Source: Podocnemis expansa | Taxonomy: Eukaryota > Chordata > Testudines > Podocnemididae | Reading direction: 5' to 3' | Length of the DNA stretch: 64,000 nt | Assembly: GCA_007922195.1 (NCBI GenBank) | Contig: ML682007.1 | Location: forward strand, 14,996,954 to 15,060,953 | Part shown: piece by piece, positions 46,045 through 57,747 of the stretch | Layout of the letters: the number at the start of each line of letters is the position of its first letter | Position numbering within the stretch: position 1 is the stretch's first letter | The notes under the pieces: generated by a model | What the model was told of the DNA's origin: nothing | The model's input: the letters and a program-made list of their open reading frames with translations, nothing else | Databases searched by the model: none | Program-made: the position numbers and the translations under genes

Positions 46045-46514
46045 GGCTATGTCTACACTTACAAGTTATTTAAAATTAAGGAGGTTTAATTCGAAATACC
46101 TTATTTCCTGGCCAAGGAGGCATTTATTGTATCAACGTAAGCAGTTCCTTAATTTGAAATAAGGAACCACTAATTCAATATAATAAAACCTACTTTTACT
46201 TCAAAGTATCGCTTACTTCGAAGTTAGTAGTTCAAATTAAGCCATTTTAAGCCATGGAATAGGCTTAATTCGAACTAATTCCCTTATTCTTTTGCCTGCT
46301 TTCCCCTATTTTGAATTAGAGAATCTAGTGAAGACTTTCTAGTTTGAATTAAAAAAGCCTGCTTTATTTTGAATTAGAGAGTCTTCACTGGATTCCTGAT
46401 TTGAAATAATGACTTTGAAGGAGTGCTAATTTGAAATAATAACTTTGATTTAAATTCGAAGATGTTATTTCACATTAATTACTTTGAATTAATTTGGTAA
46501 GTGTAGACATAGCC
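46045..46514. mobile_element. Harbinger-like MITE with TTAATTCGAAYTAA palindromes
   Basis: Ends ggctatgtctacacttac and gtaagtgtagacatagcc form an exact 18-bp inverted repeat. Flanks are TTC (46042-46044) and TTT (46515-46517). The interior has TTCGAA-centred motifs, for example ttaattcgaactaa at 46265-46278 and acttcgaagt near 46216, mixed with TTTGAA and TTCAAA forms. Its exact termini and remaining CpGs suggest it is among the younger copies. Confidence 0.85.
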
Positions 46515-46517
46515 TTT

Positions 46518-48505
46518 ATGTCTGTAAAGCTGTGCAAAGGGAGCAGACTGGGACAAATAATTTGCACTTGCATTTGTTTCCATGGTTCAAAGCCCGTTCA
46601 CACTAAGGGAACAGCTGTGCAATAAAATGTCATCTCATCTATTTCCTCATTGCCCAACCCTTTAAAATATATTTATTTACATGAATTTGTTATTTATTTA
46701 ATGTGTAAGAATCCAGTAAAGTCTAAATAAATTGAATAAATAAGCATAGTTAGGACCTCTTATACAAGGTGTCACTGTGATGGTATAGCAAATGCAATCA
46801 ACCTTTGCTTCAGTTATGGCAGCGAGACGGACCTGTGATTGTAAATTTTTCATGTAAGGGACTAATGCATCAGACATTACAGAGCTATGCCAAAATATTA
46901 CTCAGCTATTTGTTATGCATGACTGCAATATAGACAAATGATTGCTTTGTCTTAGGCAGTATTTGATAATATACTGGTCTTAAGATAAGACTTATCATAG
47001 CAGAAATGCAAGCATCCATGAAATGAAATTTTACTATATTAAATATTTTGCATTAAGAGATTTGTCTCCTATAACAGAAATTTTATTTTTCAAGGAAGTG
47101 GGGTGAACTGTGAGGATCTGTAATGAAATATCAACCCCAGGATGACATGCATATTGTCTGCCAACCGAAATATCTGGTCGCAAATATTGTACACACTGTA
47201 ATTCAGGATCCTACAGTTCATTTAGGTATGAGCCATACACCAGCTCGCAGCTTAAGTGTTGGGATTTTTTGCTTCCTTTTCTAAAGTAAGGAAGTAATCG
47301 TATTGGTTAGATAAAGGCAAGTGTTCTGCATGCATTTCCCGCATAGTTCTGTCATTGCACTTCAGATCTGACATGCCGTATATCCTGTTGCAATTCCAGT
47401 CCCAAGACCTCCACCCTCCTATATCCTACCATGGGAATCTTGGCTTGTAGCATCCTTTGCCATTTCATGTCCTGGCCCCACTTGAGCACAGGCTGCCAAC
47501 TGTCCGGATTTGTGCTAAATTACATGAGGTAATTTTGTAAAGTGGACACATTATCTCAGGTTCAGCAACTCCCTTTACAAATTACACTCACTATGGATTT
47601 GTACTCTCTCCTGCACAAAATGCCTAGTCTGACCCTAGAAGTGAAAGAGGTGTAGGGCCTGATTCATCTTTGCATTATCATCATTTATAGTGGCATGGTT
47701 CCATTGATTTTTACAGAGCTAGGTTGTTATAAAATTAGTTTAACTCACTTACAAATCAGCCTGAAACATGCTAATAGGAAAACTGTTAAATATTTTAAGA
47801 CATAGTTTTCTGTGACTCAGTAACTTGTATGGTGCTAGCTAGAAAATATTGACACTTTTTAAATTAAAGATGTAAATGAAAATTTTTTGCATATTTATCC
47901 CAGCCAGCACTACACTCAAGGGCTTCATTGACCAGTGGACTAATCTCATTTTGTGTGGTGCAACTATATTGAAATCAACTATACTGAAGCCAATGGATTT
48001 ACTCCAGCATAAAATTGGAATAATGTAGTAATAAATCAGGCCCAGGTTATTTATCATGTTTAGGATAATGACAACCAAATTATTTTATTATTACCTTCCT
48101 TTTCTTGAGCCAGTGCACATTGAAACATCCAACCTATTCCAAATAACTCAGCACTCCAGATCTGAATTGCCTGTGTAGACCTGGCACCTGGGTTGTGTCG
48201 AGCCCTGCTTTTGAGATAAATGGCTGTGTTCACATTTTTTCACAGTCATACACGTTCATGACATCATGTTATTCTATGACAATGATGCAGTTAACTGGCG
48301 TCCCTAGAAGTCATTCTTTATTTGTGTTGTACAATGACAAGCCAACTAATTTCCTTCTCCTAGCCATTGATTTCAAGGCTTACTATTACCAAATTCACTC
48401 TGCAAATGGTTGATTTGAAAATGTGATACTGTAGAAGAAATGCATGTTAATATGAAATAATATGTTTGTTCTACCTCACACTTTTGGCTCTAAAAGCAGG
48501 CATGC
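46518..48505. other. Unique AT-rich sequence
   Basis: 46650-46760 and 46990-47100 are strongly AT-rich with homopolymeric TTTATT/AATAAA patterns. No exon or TE was recognised; a degenerate dispersed motif lies near 47655-47720. Confidence 0.4.
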
Positions 48506-48507
48506 CA

Positions 48508-48645
48508 GCATCTGACAAAGTGGGATTTTCTCCCACAAAAGCTCGTGCAAAAAATAAATCTGTTAGTCTTTAAGTGCCACATGACTCCCTGTTTTTTTGG
48601 TTTTTTTTTTTTGCTGGACTAGACTAACATGGCTATCCTTTTGGA
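48508..48645 (-). mobile_element. SINE-like monomer, near full length
   Basis: From gcatctgacaaagtgggatt to gctggactagactaacatgg and ctatccttttggaa. It contains a T-rich expansion at about 48590-48612, where other copies have ttgtttgtttt. No clear target duplication. Confidence 0.8.
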
Positions 48646-48937
48646 AATTTTTCATATGGTCTCTGCAAAATCCTGAAATCCTTCCGATAACACTCTATTT
48701 AGTTAGAAGTATTCCAGGTTTCCACAAGTGTAACTGTACCAAGTTCAGTGAAATTTCTCTGGTTTTGCACCTGTGTATCTAAAAGCAGAATGCAGACCAT
48801 TGGACGGTTTGCCCAAAGAAGGATGAAATAAGAGCTGAATAATTGTTTCAGGATTTATCCCAAAGAGAATTTTGCCTAAAGATGGATTTTGGAGTTGGAC
48901 CTAAATTGAGTTTGGCTCTTTATCAAAAAAATCCTCC

Positions 48938-50390
48938 AGTTTGTGGGGTAAAATTAATTTACTGAAAATGAACTCCTTTCCCAGAATTTTGTATGTCCTG
49001 AGGGGCTCCCTGTCTCCATTTCTTCAAACTTATTTTAAGAAATTCAATAATATTTTCAGAACATTGCTTCAGGGCTCGGAGAAGAAACCTAGCCTGGCTC
49101 TGAATAAATTACTGCTTCTCCTATCACTCAAAGGATTTCATTTTCCCAACTTTTTTAGTTACACCAGGCGTCTTTGGGGCTCTTAAATATGACCACATAG
49201 ACCACACCTTGGATTCAGTTTGAAGGAGAATTGATATATCTCAGCACCTTTCAGGCATTGTAGGGCCAACTTATTATAGATTTGATTGCTCCAGAGCTCC
49301 CATAATAATGGCTGAGGAGAGGTTGGCTGAACTTGGTTGAAAACTTCTGCTTCCATCCATTTTTCCACACAAAAGCAGTCCTCTGAATTAACCCAATCCT
49401 TAAAATCAATGGCACACTGGATGGGGAGGGATTTGGTGTACAGAGGAATTATGACTATGTTGCCGCTAATTGACAATGATAAATGTAAACCTTTGGTGTC
49501 TCTTCAGCAGCCAGTTAACTTTCTCACTCCAGAGCATGGAAACAACTCTAATTAAAGAATTTATTTATAAATGTATTTGGAGCAGATGCACTGGGAACTC
49601 CAGAACTTCCAGAACTTTTCTTATTTTAAAGGGAACTTACTAGATTTACTTGGCCAATATCTTTCTACAATTTTCTGGTCCAAAAACCTCTGCCATAGAT
49701 TGATAATTGGAGTGTTGTTTGGAACAGATATCTGAAAATATTATTCTTTCCGACCCAATTGAATAGAATTATATTCAATTCCAAAGCAACAGTAGACTTG
49801 AGATAAACACTTTTGTGAAAACATTTGTCTCCACATAGGCTAATGGTAAAGAGCCCTTACAAAGGCTGACCTCTGTAGACAGTGTAACTCCTTTGGTGCA
49901 ACATTAGCTCATGTTTTGAGATTGCCACAGTACCAAGTGTTTCTGGTATGAAGTGGGTCAAAGGACCAACATGATATTGGATACCCTTCCCCTTAAATTC
50001 AGTTGTTGGATATATTCCTGATTCCTGGAGATTTCTGATAACAAGGTGGCATGCTTCAAATGTTCTGCTTTGATCGGTAAAAAATTGATGCTGCAAAAAT
50101 AAAGAAGCTGATCCTCACCAAATGTTGATACCTGGCTCAGTGATTTGGCTGACCTTGAAACTAATGAACTGTTGGCATTCTGCAGAAAGGGAGTACTCAG
50201 AAAATTCAAAGCAATTTTGACTACTTTTTAGAGGTTTATGTTAAATGTAGAGCCTGAAGATAGATATGTCACTCCCTTCATCCCAACCTTCTTTGTTTAC
50301 TGTTATGGATTATGGTGAATCTGGTATTTTGACATATTTGTTGCATTTGGAAAAATAATAAAAATGATAAATAATAATCATAAATCCTCC
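48938..50390 (+). mobile_element. L1/Tx1-type LINE, C-terminal ORF2 and 3' tail
   Basis: 48941-49186 translates to a stretch typical of the end of the L1-clade reverse transcriptase: WGKINLLKMNSFPRILYVLR, then YFKKFNNIFRTLLQ, then KKPSLALNKL. About 690 bases further on, 49865-49930 reads LCRQCNSFGATLAHVLRLPQ, the Cys-Cys-His knuckle near the L1 ORF2 C-terminus. After about 50220 comes an untranslated tail ending in an A-rich run with aataataaaaatgataaata. Stops and frameshifts between the pieces mean it is inactive. It is the only L1-like copy I can see in a CR1-dominated window. Confidence 0.7.
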
Positions 50391-53031
50391 AGATAGCTCA
50401 GTTTACATACAAAAGTTGCACCTTGACTACTAGCAGGCACCCACAATTGTTCCCATGTTGAGTGATGCCTGGCAACTTAACAAAACACAAAGTCATCAGG
50501 AAAGGAAAAATCATCTGAGGTCTCTTGTCAATAATAGCTCAGGATTGCTATTGCAGTGACACCTGACTTGACACATGTGTCTCAGAATTGAACTGGCTTC
50601 TTCCACCTTCTACCTTGTAACTTCCATTGACATACAGAGCTTTTGCCTCTGACCTTCTCTCTCTGATTGTATTGAATTATTCCATCCCAGACAAAGCCCC
50701 TTTGTAATGTTGAGGCCCACCTGATTGAGGAGTGGGTGGGGAGAGTTTTCCTATGCCAGTGAAGTTCATCATGTGTTAATAAGCTTTTTACTTGGCTCAA
50801 TTACTTTGTTTCTATAGCTGATCTGAAGACAAAAAGGCCCTAGAGGATGCAGGGGGAAGAAGGAAACATTCTCAAGTAATTAGAATGATTAAAGCAGCTG
50901 AAACCCCTGCCTTACTAAAACTGCATTATTTTCTCAGGGGATTTTTACTATATGATAGCCTGTGTGGCTTTATTATGGATTTTTTCCATTCAAGTGGAGA
51001 CTGGAAATCTTTCATGATACAACATCATAAGCAGCAGTCAATGGAAATTTAAAAACACATGAACATGACCGACCTGGGCACTCAGTTCCATTACCTTCTT
51101 GTCCTAACGGGCTTCATTGCCTTCCATCCCTGCTTTCCTGTTACCAAGAGGCCAGATTGACTTCCAATGAGTTTAGAGAAGAGAGGAAATGAAAAATGTT
51201 GAGATAAATAGCTAAAATCACAGTAATGCAAAATATAGATACACAGTCTGTCTGTCTGGTTGCAGAGAGCGCAGTGGAAGATGCCATGGCTGCAAAATAC
51301 CAATTGGAAGAACTAATGTTTCAGTTACACACAGAAATCAGTGCCTAAACTAAGGGATTTTCAGTACTGTGAATCTCTCTGGTACATGCAGTTCTTCCAC
51401 ATTTTCAGTTCCAGACCCATGTGCAATATAAAAATAGAATATGCAGCTGAGATTGCTGACCATATACTCTCACATGACAGCACACAGTAACTTTCCTTGT
51501 CTCCCTTCTGTAGTTTCCAGTCCTTTCGAATCAGGATGATCATTAATTGTTATTATTATTAACTGATAATTTGTTAAGCATCAGAAAAAATGGGCAGCTC
51601 TGTAGTGCACAAGATACACAACAGAACCCTTGTGTGACCCTGTCTATAGTAGCAAGATAGATTGTGTTTGCTAGTGCTTCCCCTGTGGGGGAGCCTGCTG
51701 TTGAGCGTGACAAGCTAAAATATTTTATTGACCTCCCTAGTTTAAAAATGTGTTCATTAAAATATGCTGGTTGACATGTTAACTTGATCCATTTTCTTAG
51801 GTGATGGCCTTTTTGTGGGTAACCAGAAAGGTCTTCTAGAAATCAGCTTTTTCTCTTCTCTACACACTGATAGATACATCTGTGAAACTATCCTTTATAA
51901 CTGCTTTTCCTTCTGGCTGTGAATGAAGGAATCTTCTTCTTAATGGTGTTCTGTGGGGTGTTTGGCTGTAATAGCAACTCAGCTGTTAGTGTGCTCTTGC
52001 ATTCTCTGCTCCACCCCGATGAATTCTGCTTAAACTAGCCTGTCTCCTCAACGTTGATGCTTGTTTTCTGTTAAAACACAATGAAAAACAAGATTGGAAT
52101 AAATAAAGGGGGGCACTCAGCCTGCTCTATATGATTAATTATTTGTATTGGAATAGTGGGTAGAGGCCCCGATCAGGAATCAGGGCCCTCTTGAGATGGG
52201 CAGTGTATAATGAAAAGTCAGATCCTGACCTAAGGATCTTAAAATCTAAACCAGGGGCCCACCCTGTTCCCACCAGCTCCAGGACTGATGAAATACAGGA
52301 GACATAAACCTGCCTTTGCTATAAACCATCTTGAGCTGCACTGTCATAGCCCACACATTGGGTGGGGGGGGGGACAACATGTTTAAATTACTAGTTAAAT
52401 CCTAAACCTCTGTGGTATGTACACAAAACCCATCAGTTGGTGGGTAACCTGTAACCCAAAACTCCAGCCTTTTGGGGGTTTTATCCCTTGCAAAACTTTT
52501 CTAAGCATTGGCAGAGATGCACCATGCCCAGTACAGTCTGCTGATCATTGCCTGTCCTGCAGTTGTTGATTGGGAGTGGGGCAGGGTTTTGCATATCTCC
52601 CTTCCCTTCTGATGCCCTCACATAACTCCCAGTTGGTTCCCAGCAAGGAAATGAGTACACCTGCAGGGAAGCTCACTTGAGAATCATATTCCATCTCAGT
52701 ATTGAACAGTTGCAGTGAATGAAGCCAAAGAATCCATCTCCCTTCTTGAAAGAAAAAAATAAATTCTTTAGTACTGTAACATTAGTAGATTTGTTAGGGT
52801 GTGGCAATTGATTTTTGTTCTAATGCTACAATTATAGCTCAAGAAAATATCTCTCTCCACCCTCCCCTCCACCCCCGAGGATCTTACTGTTCTGCCCAGA
52901 AGGAATGGAAAATACCACACATCCATGGAGTATAAAAAATTAGATACACAGATGCTGCTTTAGGTTCTTTCATCAGTGTATCTGCTAAAACAGTTTTCAT
53001 TTTGTGGGTCTGAATTGTGGATTGACAGAGT
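50391..53031. other. Unique sequence
   Basis: About 2.6 kb without a recognised repeat, apart from a G-run at 52360-52373 and a C-rich run at 52857-52878. No exon was recognised. Confidence 0.4.
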
Positions 53032-53039
53032 ACCTTCAG

Positions 53040-53366
53040 CAGTACTGGATTTAGGCACAAACCAAGTAAACCATGGTTTAGGGCCTCACATTACAAGGGG
53101 CCTCTAAATATTTTGGTGACAACTAAGTTTTAGCATAATTGTAATTGATAATGCAAATAAGGCTTTTTGCAAGATGTATGTTTCATTTCGTTGTTTTTGT
53201 TGCACCTTTGCCTGTGTATATATTGCAAATATAACAGTTTATCATTTATTTTTTCATTACACTTTCTGTTATAATGCAATACACTTTTTTCTCTTTACTT
53301 TTTATGGTATGGGGCCCCTGAATCTTCACATAGCTTAGAGCCTCAGCATGTCTTAATCTGGCCCTG
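53040..53366. mobile_element. hAT-type non-autonomous element
   Basis: Left end cagtactggatttaggc and right end cttaatctggccctg are inverted repeats. The flanks accttcag (53032-53039) and acctccaa (53367-53374) agree at 6 of 8. The sequence gtttagggcctcacattaca near the left and ggggcccctgaatcttcac near the right are typical of an old, widespread hAT family. Length 327 bp; the interior is AT-rich. Confidence 0.75.
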
Positions 53367-53640
53367 ACCTCCAATCAAGACGGAGTTTTGTGGGCACTTT
53401 TGGTTTTACTGTCTGAAGTTGTGCCTGAGATTGCATTTTTTCTACCCTGCTAGTCAGTGGATATGGTACCTTGATGCCTGTGGCAAAATAAATTAAACAA
53501 ACCATGATTAATTAGAGCAAGTTATTCATAGTCAGATAACAACAAAAGATTAAATGATTTTCATAATGCTAGAAAGAAGTGAAGATATAAGGACAGAGTT
53601 TGCAGAAAGATAATATGCTTCTTATTACCACAGATTTTTC

Positions 53641-53785
53641 GAGTTCCAAAGGGGTAGCCATGTTAGTCTAGTTCAGCAAAACAAACAAAGAGTCTGGTGG
53701 CACTTTTAAAGACTAACAAATTTATTTATACCATAAATAAATAAATGTGCCAAAGAAATTTGTTAGTTTTTAAAAATGCCACGGG
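53641..53785 (+). mobile_element. SINE-like inverted dimer with deleted centre, 11-bp duplication
   Basis: The left half begins gagttccaaaggggtagcca and reads to aacaaatttatttatacc. The right half starts near ataaataaataaatgtgcca and ends gccacgggac. acagatttttc (53630-53640) and acacatttttc (53786-53796) agree at 10 of 11. Confidence 0.75.
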
Positions 53786-53796
53786 ACACATTTTTC

Positions 53797-54819
53797 AGGC
53801 AACTTTGCAAAAAGCAAGCTTTTCTAAAGCAGACCTACCCTGTAATAAAACCTAGAACATTTAAATAACAATGAGAAATGTGCCTTGGGACTGAAATTGA
53901 CGTGTCTAACCTATAATGGCAATCACAAGGCAGGATTTGATTTTAGCAGAGAGTAATGGTCTTGCCCTTTTATCATTGCAGCTAAATAGTTACACACATT
54001 TTATAAAATGTTAATATATGTGCAAGTATTTGTTAGTGAAAAGTTACATCTTCTAGCACAGACAGATCTGCCAGCAAAAATCTGTATGCAACATTTACAT
54101 TGAACTAGTTTAGTTTTATCTTCTTGTAGGCAACAGTGGGTTAGTGTGCACTGATGGCACCTAGTGGCCCAAGAGAGGAAGTTCATAAGAAAATAAATCA
54201 GGGAGAAAAAACCTGGAAATAAAACCTCTGAATGGGCGTGCAGTCGAGGAAAGCAGCAGTGTGTTCAGTGCAGAGATTCCCCTTTAAAGAGAGAGGATTC
54301 ATTTTTCTTTTCTTATTTGGATATTTTAATATTTTTATGAAGTGACACTTTGCCACAAAAGGTTTCTGCTAGATTTAGTTTCTAGCTGTAGTAGTTGCCA
54401 GGCATGACATTGTAGTTTAAATATGCGTCTGTTTTACCCATGTGAATGTCCAATACTGTATTTATGGATTAGAAGTGAGATACTCCAATCAAGAAAAATC
54501 CACAAATGCAGTGCAAAGACAGTTAGAAATATATTAACTTGTCTTCAGGTTATGGGTTCAGGGAGAAGTGGGTCATTGTGTATAGTCTTCATCTTCACAA
54601 TATCCATAGTCATGCTGTTAATGAAGTTGAGTGAAATGGACAGAATTAACTCTTTCAGGGACACTTCATTTTGCACTGCTCATGGTCACAATCTGGCAGG
54701 ATTGAGATCCTGTGAGAACATCTCAGCTCCTGAAGATCCCTTTGCCAAAGGTCGCTTACAGTAATGCTTTTGAAAATGTCTTTCCACTTCAATGTCTTGT
54801 CTTTGATGCATAGTCCCTG
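53797..54819. other. Unique sequence
   Basis: A 113-codon plus-strand frame at 54423-54764 runs towards the LINE fragment that follows; the frame itself shows no known motif. Confidence 0.35.
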
Positions 54820-55090
54820 CACAGAGGCCCTCTCAAAGGTCATGTTCACATAGCTCCAAGTTATGATCTCACAACTGAGCATGGCACGTGGTCAAGGGGC
54901 AGGCAAAACAAGCACTTCTAAGACACCCTTAAAGCCAACATGAGGAAGTGCAATATTGACCTAAACTCATGGGAAACCCAAGACCTCAGCTGACCAAAAT
55001 GGAAAAGGACTTTCTGGCAAGGATGCAAGTATTTTGAGATCCACTAGAGACAACAGGAAATGGAAAAATGAAAAAGGAGGAAATAACCTG
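54820..55090 (+). mobile_element. Non-LTR retrotransposon fragment (not CR1 or L1)
   Basis: In one frame with two stops the region 54898-55020 reads GRQNKHF, DTLKANMRKCNIDLNSWET, then PKWKRTFWQ. This follows the KRYKDTLKANLKKC...WE...DRPKWR pattern seen near the C-terminus of endonuclease-bearing LINEs annotated in vertebrates. The upstream KGHVHIAPSYDLTTEHGTW corresponds to the GHV-RM...LYGEL segment that precedes it. The exact clade cannot be fixed without a search. Confidence 0.55.
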
Positions 55091-56548
55091 CTGTGGCTTG
55101 ACTTAAAAATCCAGATCGTCCCATTCCATTGGGAAATAGCTGCTTCAGGTGTGACAAACAGGATCCCAAGCAGGTCTCTTTAGTTACTTATGGCTCCACC
55201 AGTGATAACAGGCTATCATTGTATTGGAAGACAATAATCTTCAAGCTCCGAGGGGGGTCATTGATGACAAAGCCTCTCTTTTGGGAAGCTATGTAGGCCA
55301 TACAATTGTTACTGGTTCTAAAACAGGCAGTCACTGGAACTCTGCGCTGCAAACTTTCTGAAGTTTCTTCATTCCCTTTACTGTGTCAACCTATCTCTGG
55401 TATTTTCCATTTCCTGTATCTTGCAACTTCTTTCAGTCCCAAAGCCATAGGATATATCTAGCTACTTTTCCCAACTTTGGATCTAGTTTCTCTCTTCCCC
55501 TCTCCTGGGGATTTTTCCTTTTGCCTAAGATTAATTTCCAGGAGCACAGAGGCCTGCTGTGTCATCTTCTCCCCAGACACTGTCGAACAGGGCATTCCTA
55601 TGTGAAAGGAGTTTTTCTAACAGAGATAAGGGACATGGGTAGGATGTCTCTATATCTTGATGACCCAACTTCTGGCAGAGCCCCTTGAGGCTGTCAGTCT
55701 GCTATAGCTTATGGTGGGCATCAGTCTGACTCCAGATCAGCTTAGAACTGGGGAAGTGTGAAGGTGACATAAAACTATCCCTAGGTCTTGTGTTAAGTCC
55801 AGCTTGGCCAGACCCCAGGATCTGGCTCCAAGTAAACAAATAAAGGTGTTTTAAAATAATATATATAAAAGCCCCCATACCTATCCTTCCAGCAAAAGAA
55901 TGCTCCAAAGAAGGCCACAGCTTGTGCTGTTCCAAAGTCGGCAACTAGAATGTATCTCTCCATCGCCAGTTCCTGTTCACTCTTGTGCCCCGTAAGGTAG
56001 GATTGTGTTCATGTAGGATCAGTTGAGAGACAGATAACAGCAAGTGGGGCTATTCTGACCTTTTCAGAATCTTTGTCATTTGGCTTGTTGACCATTCCCT
56101 GCGTACCCTGGTTATCACCTGATAGAAAGCTGGAATAAGCATCCAATCAAAATGCAGACTAGTGAAAAAGGTCTCATTTATGAAGCGCTCGAATTGTTGT
56201 ATATGAGTCTTAATTTACTCATTTGCACATTGTAAGCAGATCTGCTATTTATCACATGCACCGTTCAGTCAAGGATTGTACAAGCTCCCACTGTACGTTT
56301 CCAATGAATCTCAGTCCTGATCCCTAACAACATATCATGACACAGGAGTCTAGTCTTCCCCTCTGTGTGCACATACACATGTGCATACCTCCTATGATTG
56401 TTAGTGTGAATGGCATATAGTTATCAAGAGAGGAAAAATCTCCCCCACCGCCACCCCACAAAGTATTGTAATGAACACTGGAAATGTTTAGAACTGTGTT
56501 TTCCCTTCATATTAGGTCATGCGCATATTTTAATTTCTTTGGGTTAGA
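55091..56548. other. Unclassified sequence
   Basis: 55090-55300 may still belong to the LINE (Cys-rich stretch around NSCFRCDKQDPKQ). The remainder is not recognised. Confidence 0.35.
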
Positions 56549-56556
56549 CCTTAAGG

Positions 56557-56742
56557 TGGTGGGTTTCAAACTTTTTTCCTCAGGATGCAGTTGAAAAAAA
56601 TCATTTATGCTCTCAACCCAGTAATTACATCTTTGAGCAATGCACTCCAGTCTTTTGGCAGTGGCAGCAGGGGTGCCGGGACCCAGTGCTTGAGGGTCTG
56701 CGACCCAGTACCGGGACCCAACCCTATGTCTGACAACCACTG
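56557..56742. mobile_element. hAT-type MITE, 186 bp
   Basis: Left end tggtgggtttcaaac and right end tctgacaaccactg are decayed inverted repeats of the CAGTGGTTCTCAAAC type. ccttaagg (56549-56556) and ccctaagg (56743-56750) agree at 7 of 8. The interior has gacccagtaccgggacccaa near the right end. Confidence 0.8.
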
Positions 56743-57164
56743 CCCTAAGGTTCACACTTCCCTGTAGTTTTATTTTGCATTTCAGGTTTCAGTTACCCCC
56801 AAAACTTCAGCTGAAATAGACAAGCATCCAGCTGAAACTTGTCTGTTTCATGTGACTGCATATTGTAACCATATCATCCATTTCTTATGCTTTGGGGGCT
56901 GGATCTTAAACACTTTAAAGTTAATGAAGAGGCTCCCATTAATTTCAGTGGAATTTGGGTTAGGTCCTTGGTAATAAACCATAAGCCAATTTATAGTTTC
57001 ATTTGAAACAACTCCTGTGTTCTCAAAACTTAGTGTCAAATCTTGTCAGCTTGGCTGTCTCTGAGGTAGCACATGCCCCTCTGGTAGTTCTGTTCATCTC
57101 AGTTACTGAACTAAAGGACAAGTATATATGGTATGTTCCTTAAGAAAATTACCACTGTAACTGA

Positions 57165-57367
57165 CAAGTTAGTCTAGTTCAGCAAAACAAACAAGGTGTC
57201 CTGTGGCACTTCTGAAGACTAACAAATTTATTTATCATATGAGTTTTTGTGGGAGAAACTCCCACTTTGTCAGACACATCTGATGCAGTGGGAGTTTCTC
57301 CCATGAAAGCGCTAGTCACAAGTAAGTTTGTTAGTCTTTAAAAGTGCCGCAGGACTCCTTGTTTGTT
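57165..57367 (+). mobile_element. SINE-like inverted dimer with 16-bp duplication
   Basis: The left half starts inside the 5' end (caagttagtctagttcagca) and runs to cccactttgtcagac. The right half starts acatctgatgcagtgggag and ends ggactccttgtttgtt. ttaccactgtaactga is exact at 57149-57164 and 57368-57383; the first two T may instead belong to the element. Both monomer 3' ends (tgtcagac and catctgatgc) meet at the centre, so the geometry is head-to-head without deletion. Confidence 0.88.
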
Positions 57368-57470
57368 TTACCACTGTAACTGATGTCTTTGCCAATTTTG
57401 ACAGAGAGCCCGTGGATTGAAGGACCCTGGATATGGGTTTCTTACCATTAGAGTAAAACCTTTAACTCCA

Positions 57471-57747
57471 GACTTGTCTAGACTGAACTAGCATATTCCC
57501 CTGTGTCAGATTGAGGGGTCTGTGAAGATCTTTCAATCGATCAGAGAGTTGATCCATTAACTCTGACCCGTCAACTATAGTCGCATGAGTCGAAGAGAGG
57601 GCATTTCTCTTCAGCTCAGTGCAGTGGACCCATCAGATGTTAGGAAGTCAAATGGAGATACGGAAGTTAAGTAACTTCGGTATCTCCCTTCAATTGCTGC
57701 TGAAAATGGCAGGAGGTGTTGACTAAGACTAAGCATTAAAGCATACT
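57471..57747. mobile_element. Probable Harbinger-like MITE built from hairpins, right side unclear
   Basis: gacttgtctagactgaacta resembles the shared MITE terminus. The following 260 bases contain successive imperfect hairpins, the clearest being ggagatacggaagttaagta and acttcggtatctcc at 57654-57687 and caatcgatcagagagttgat near 57535. No right terminus is seen before the gap structure. Confidence 0.45.
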
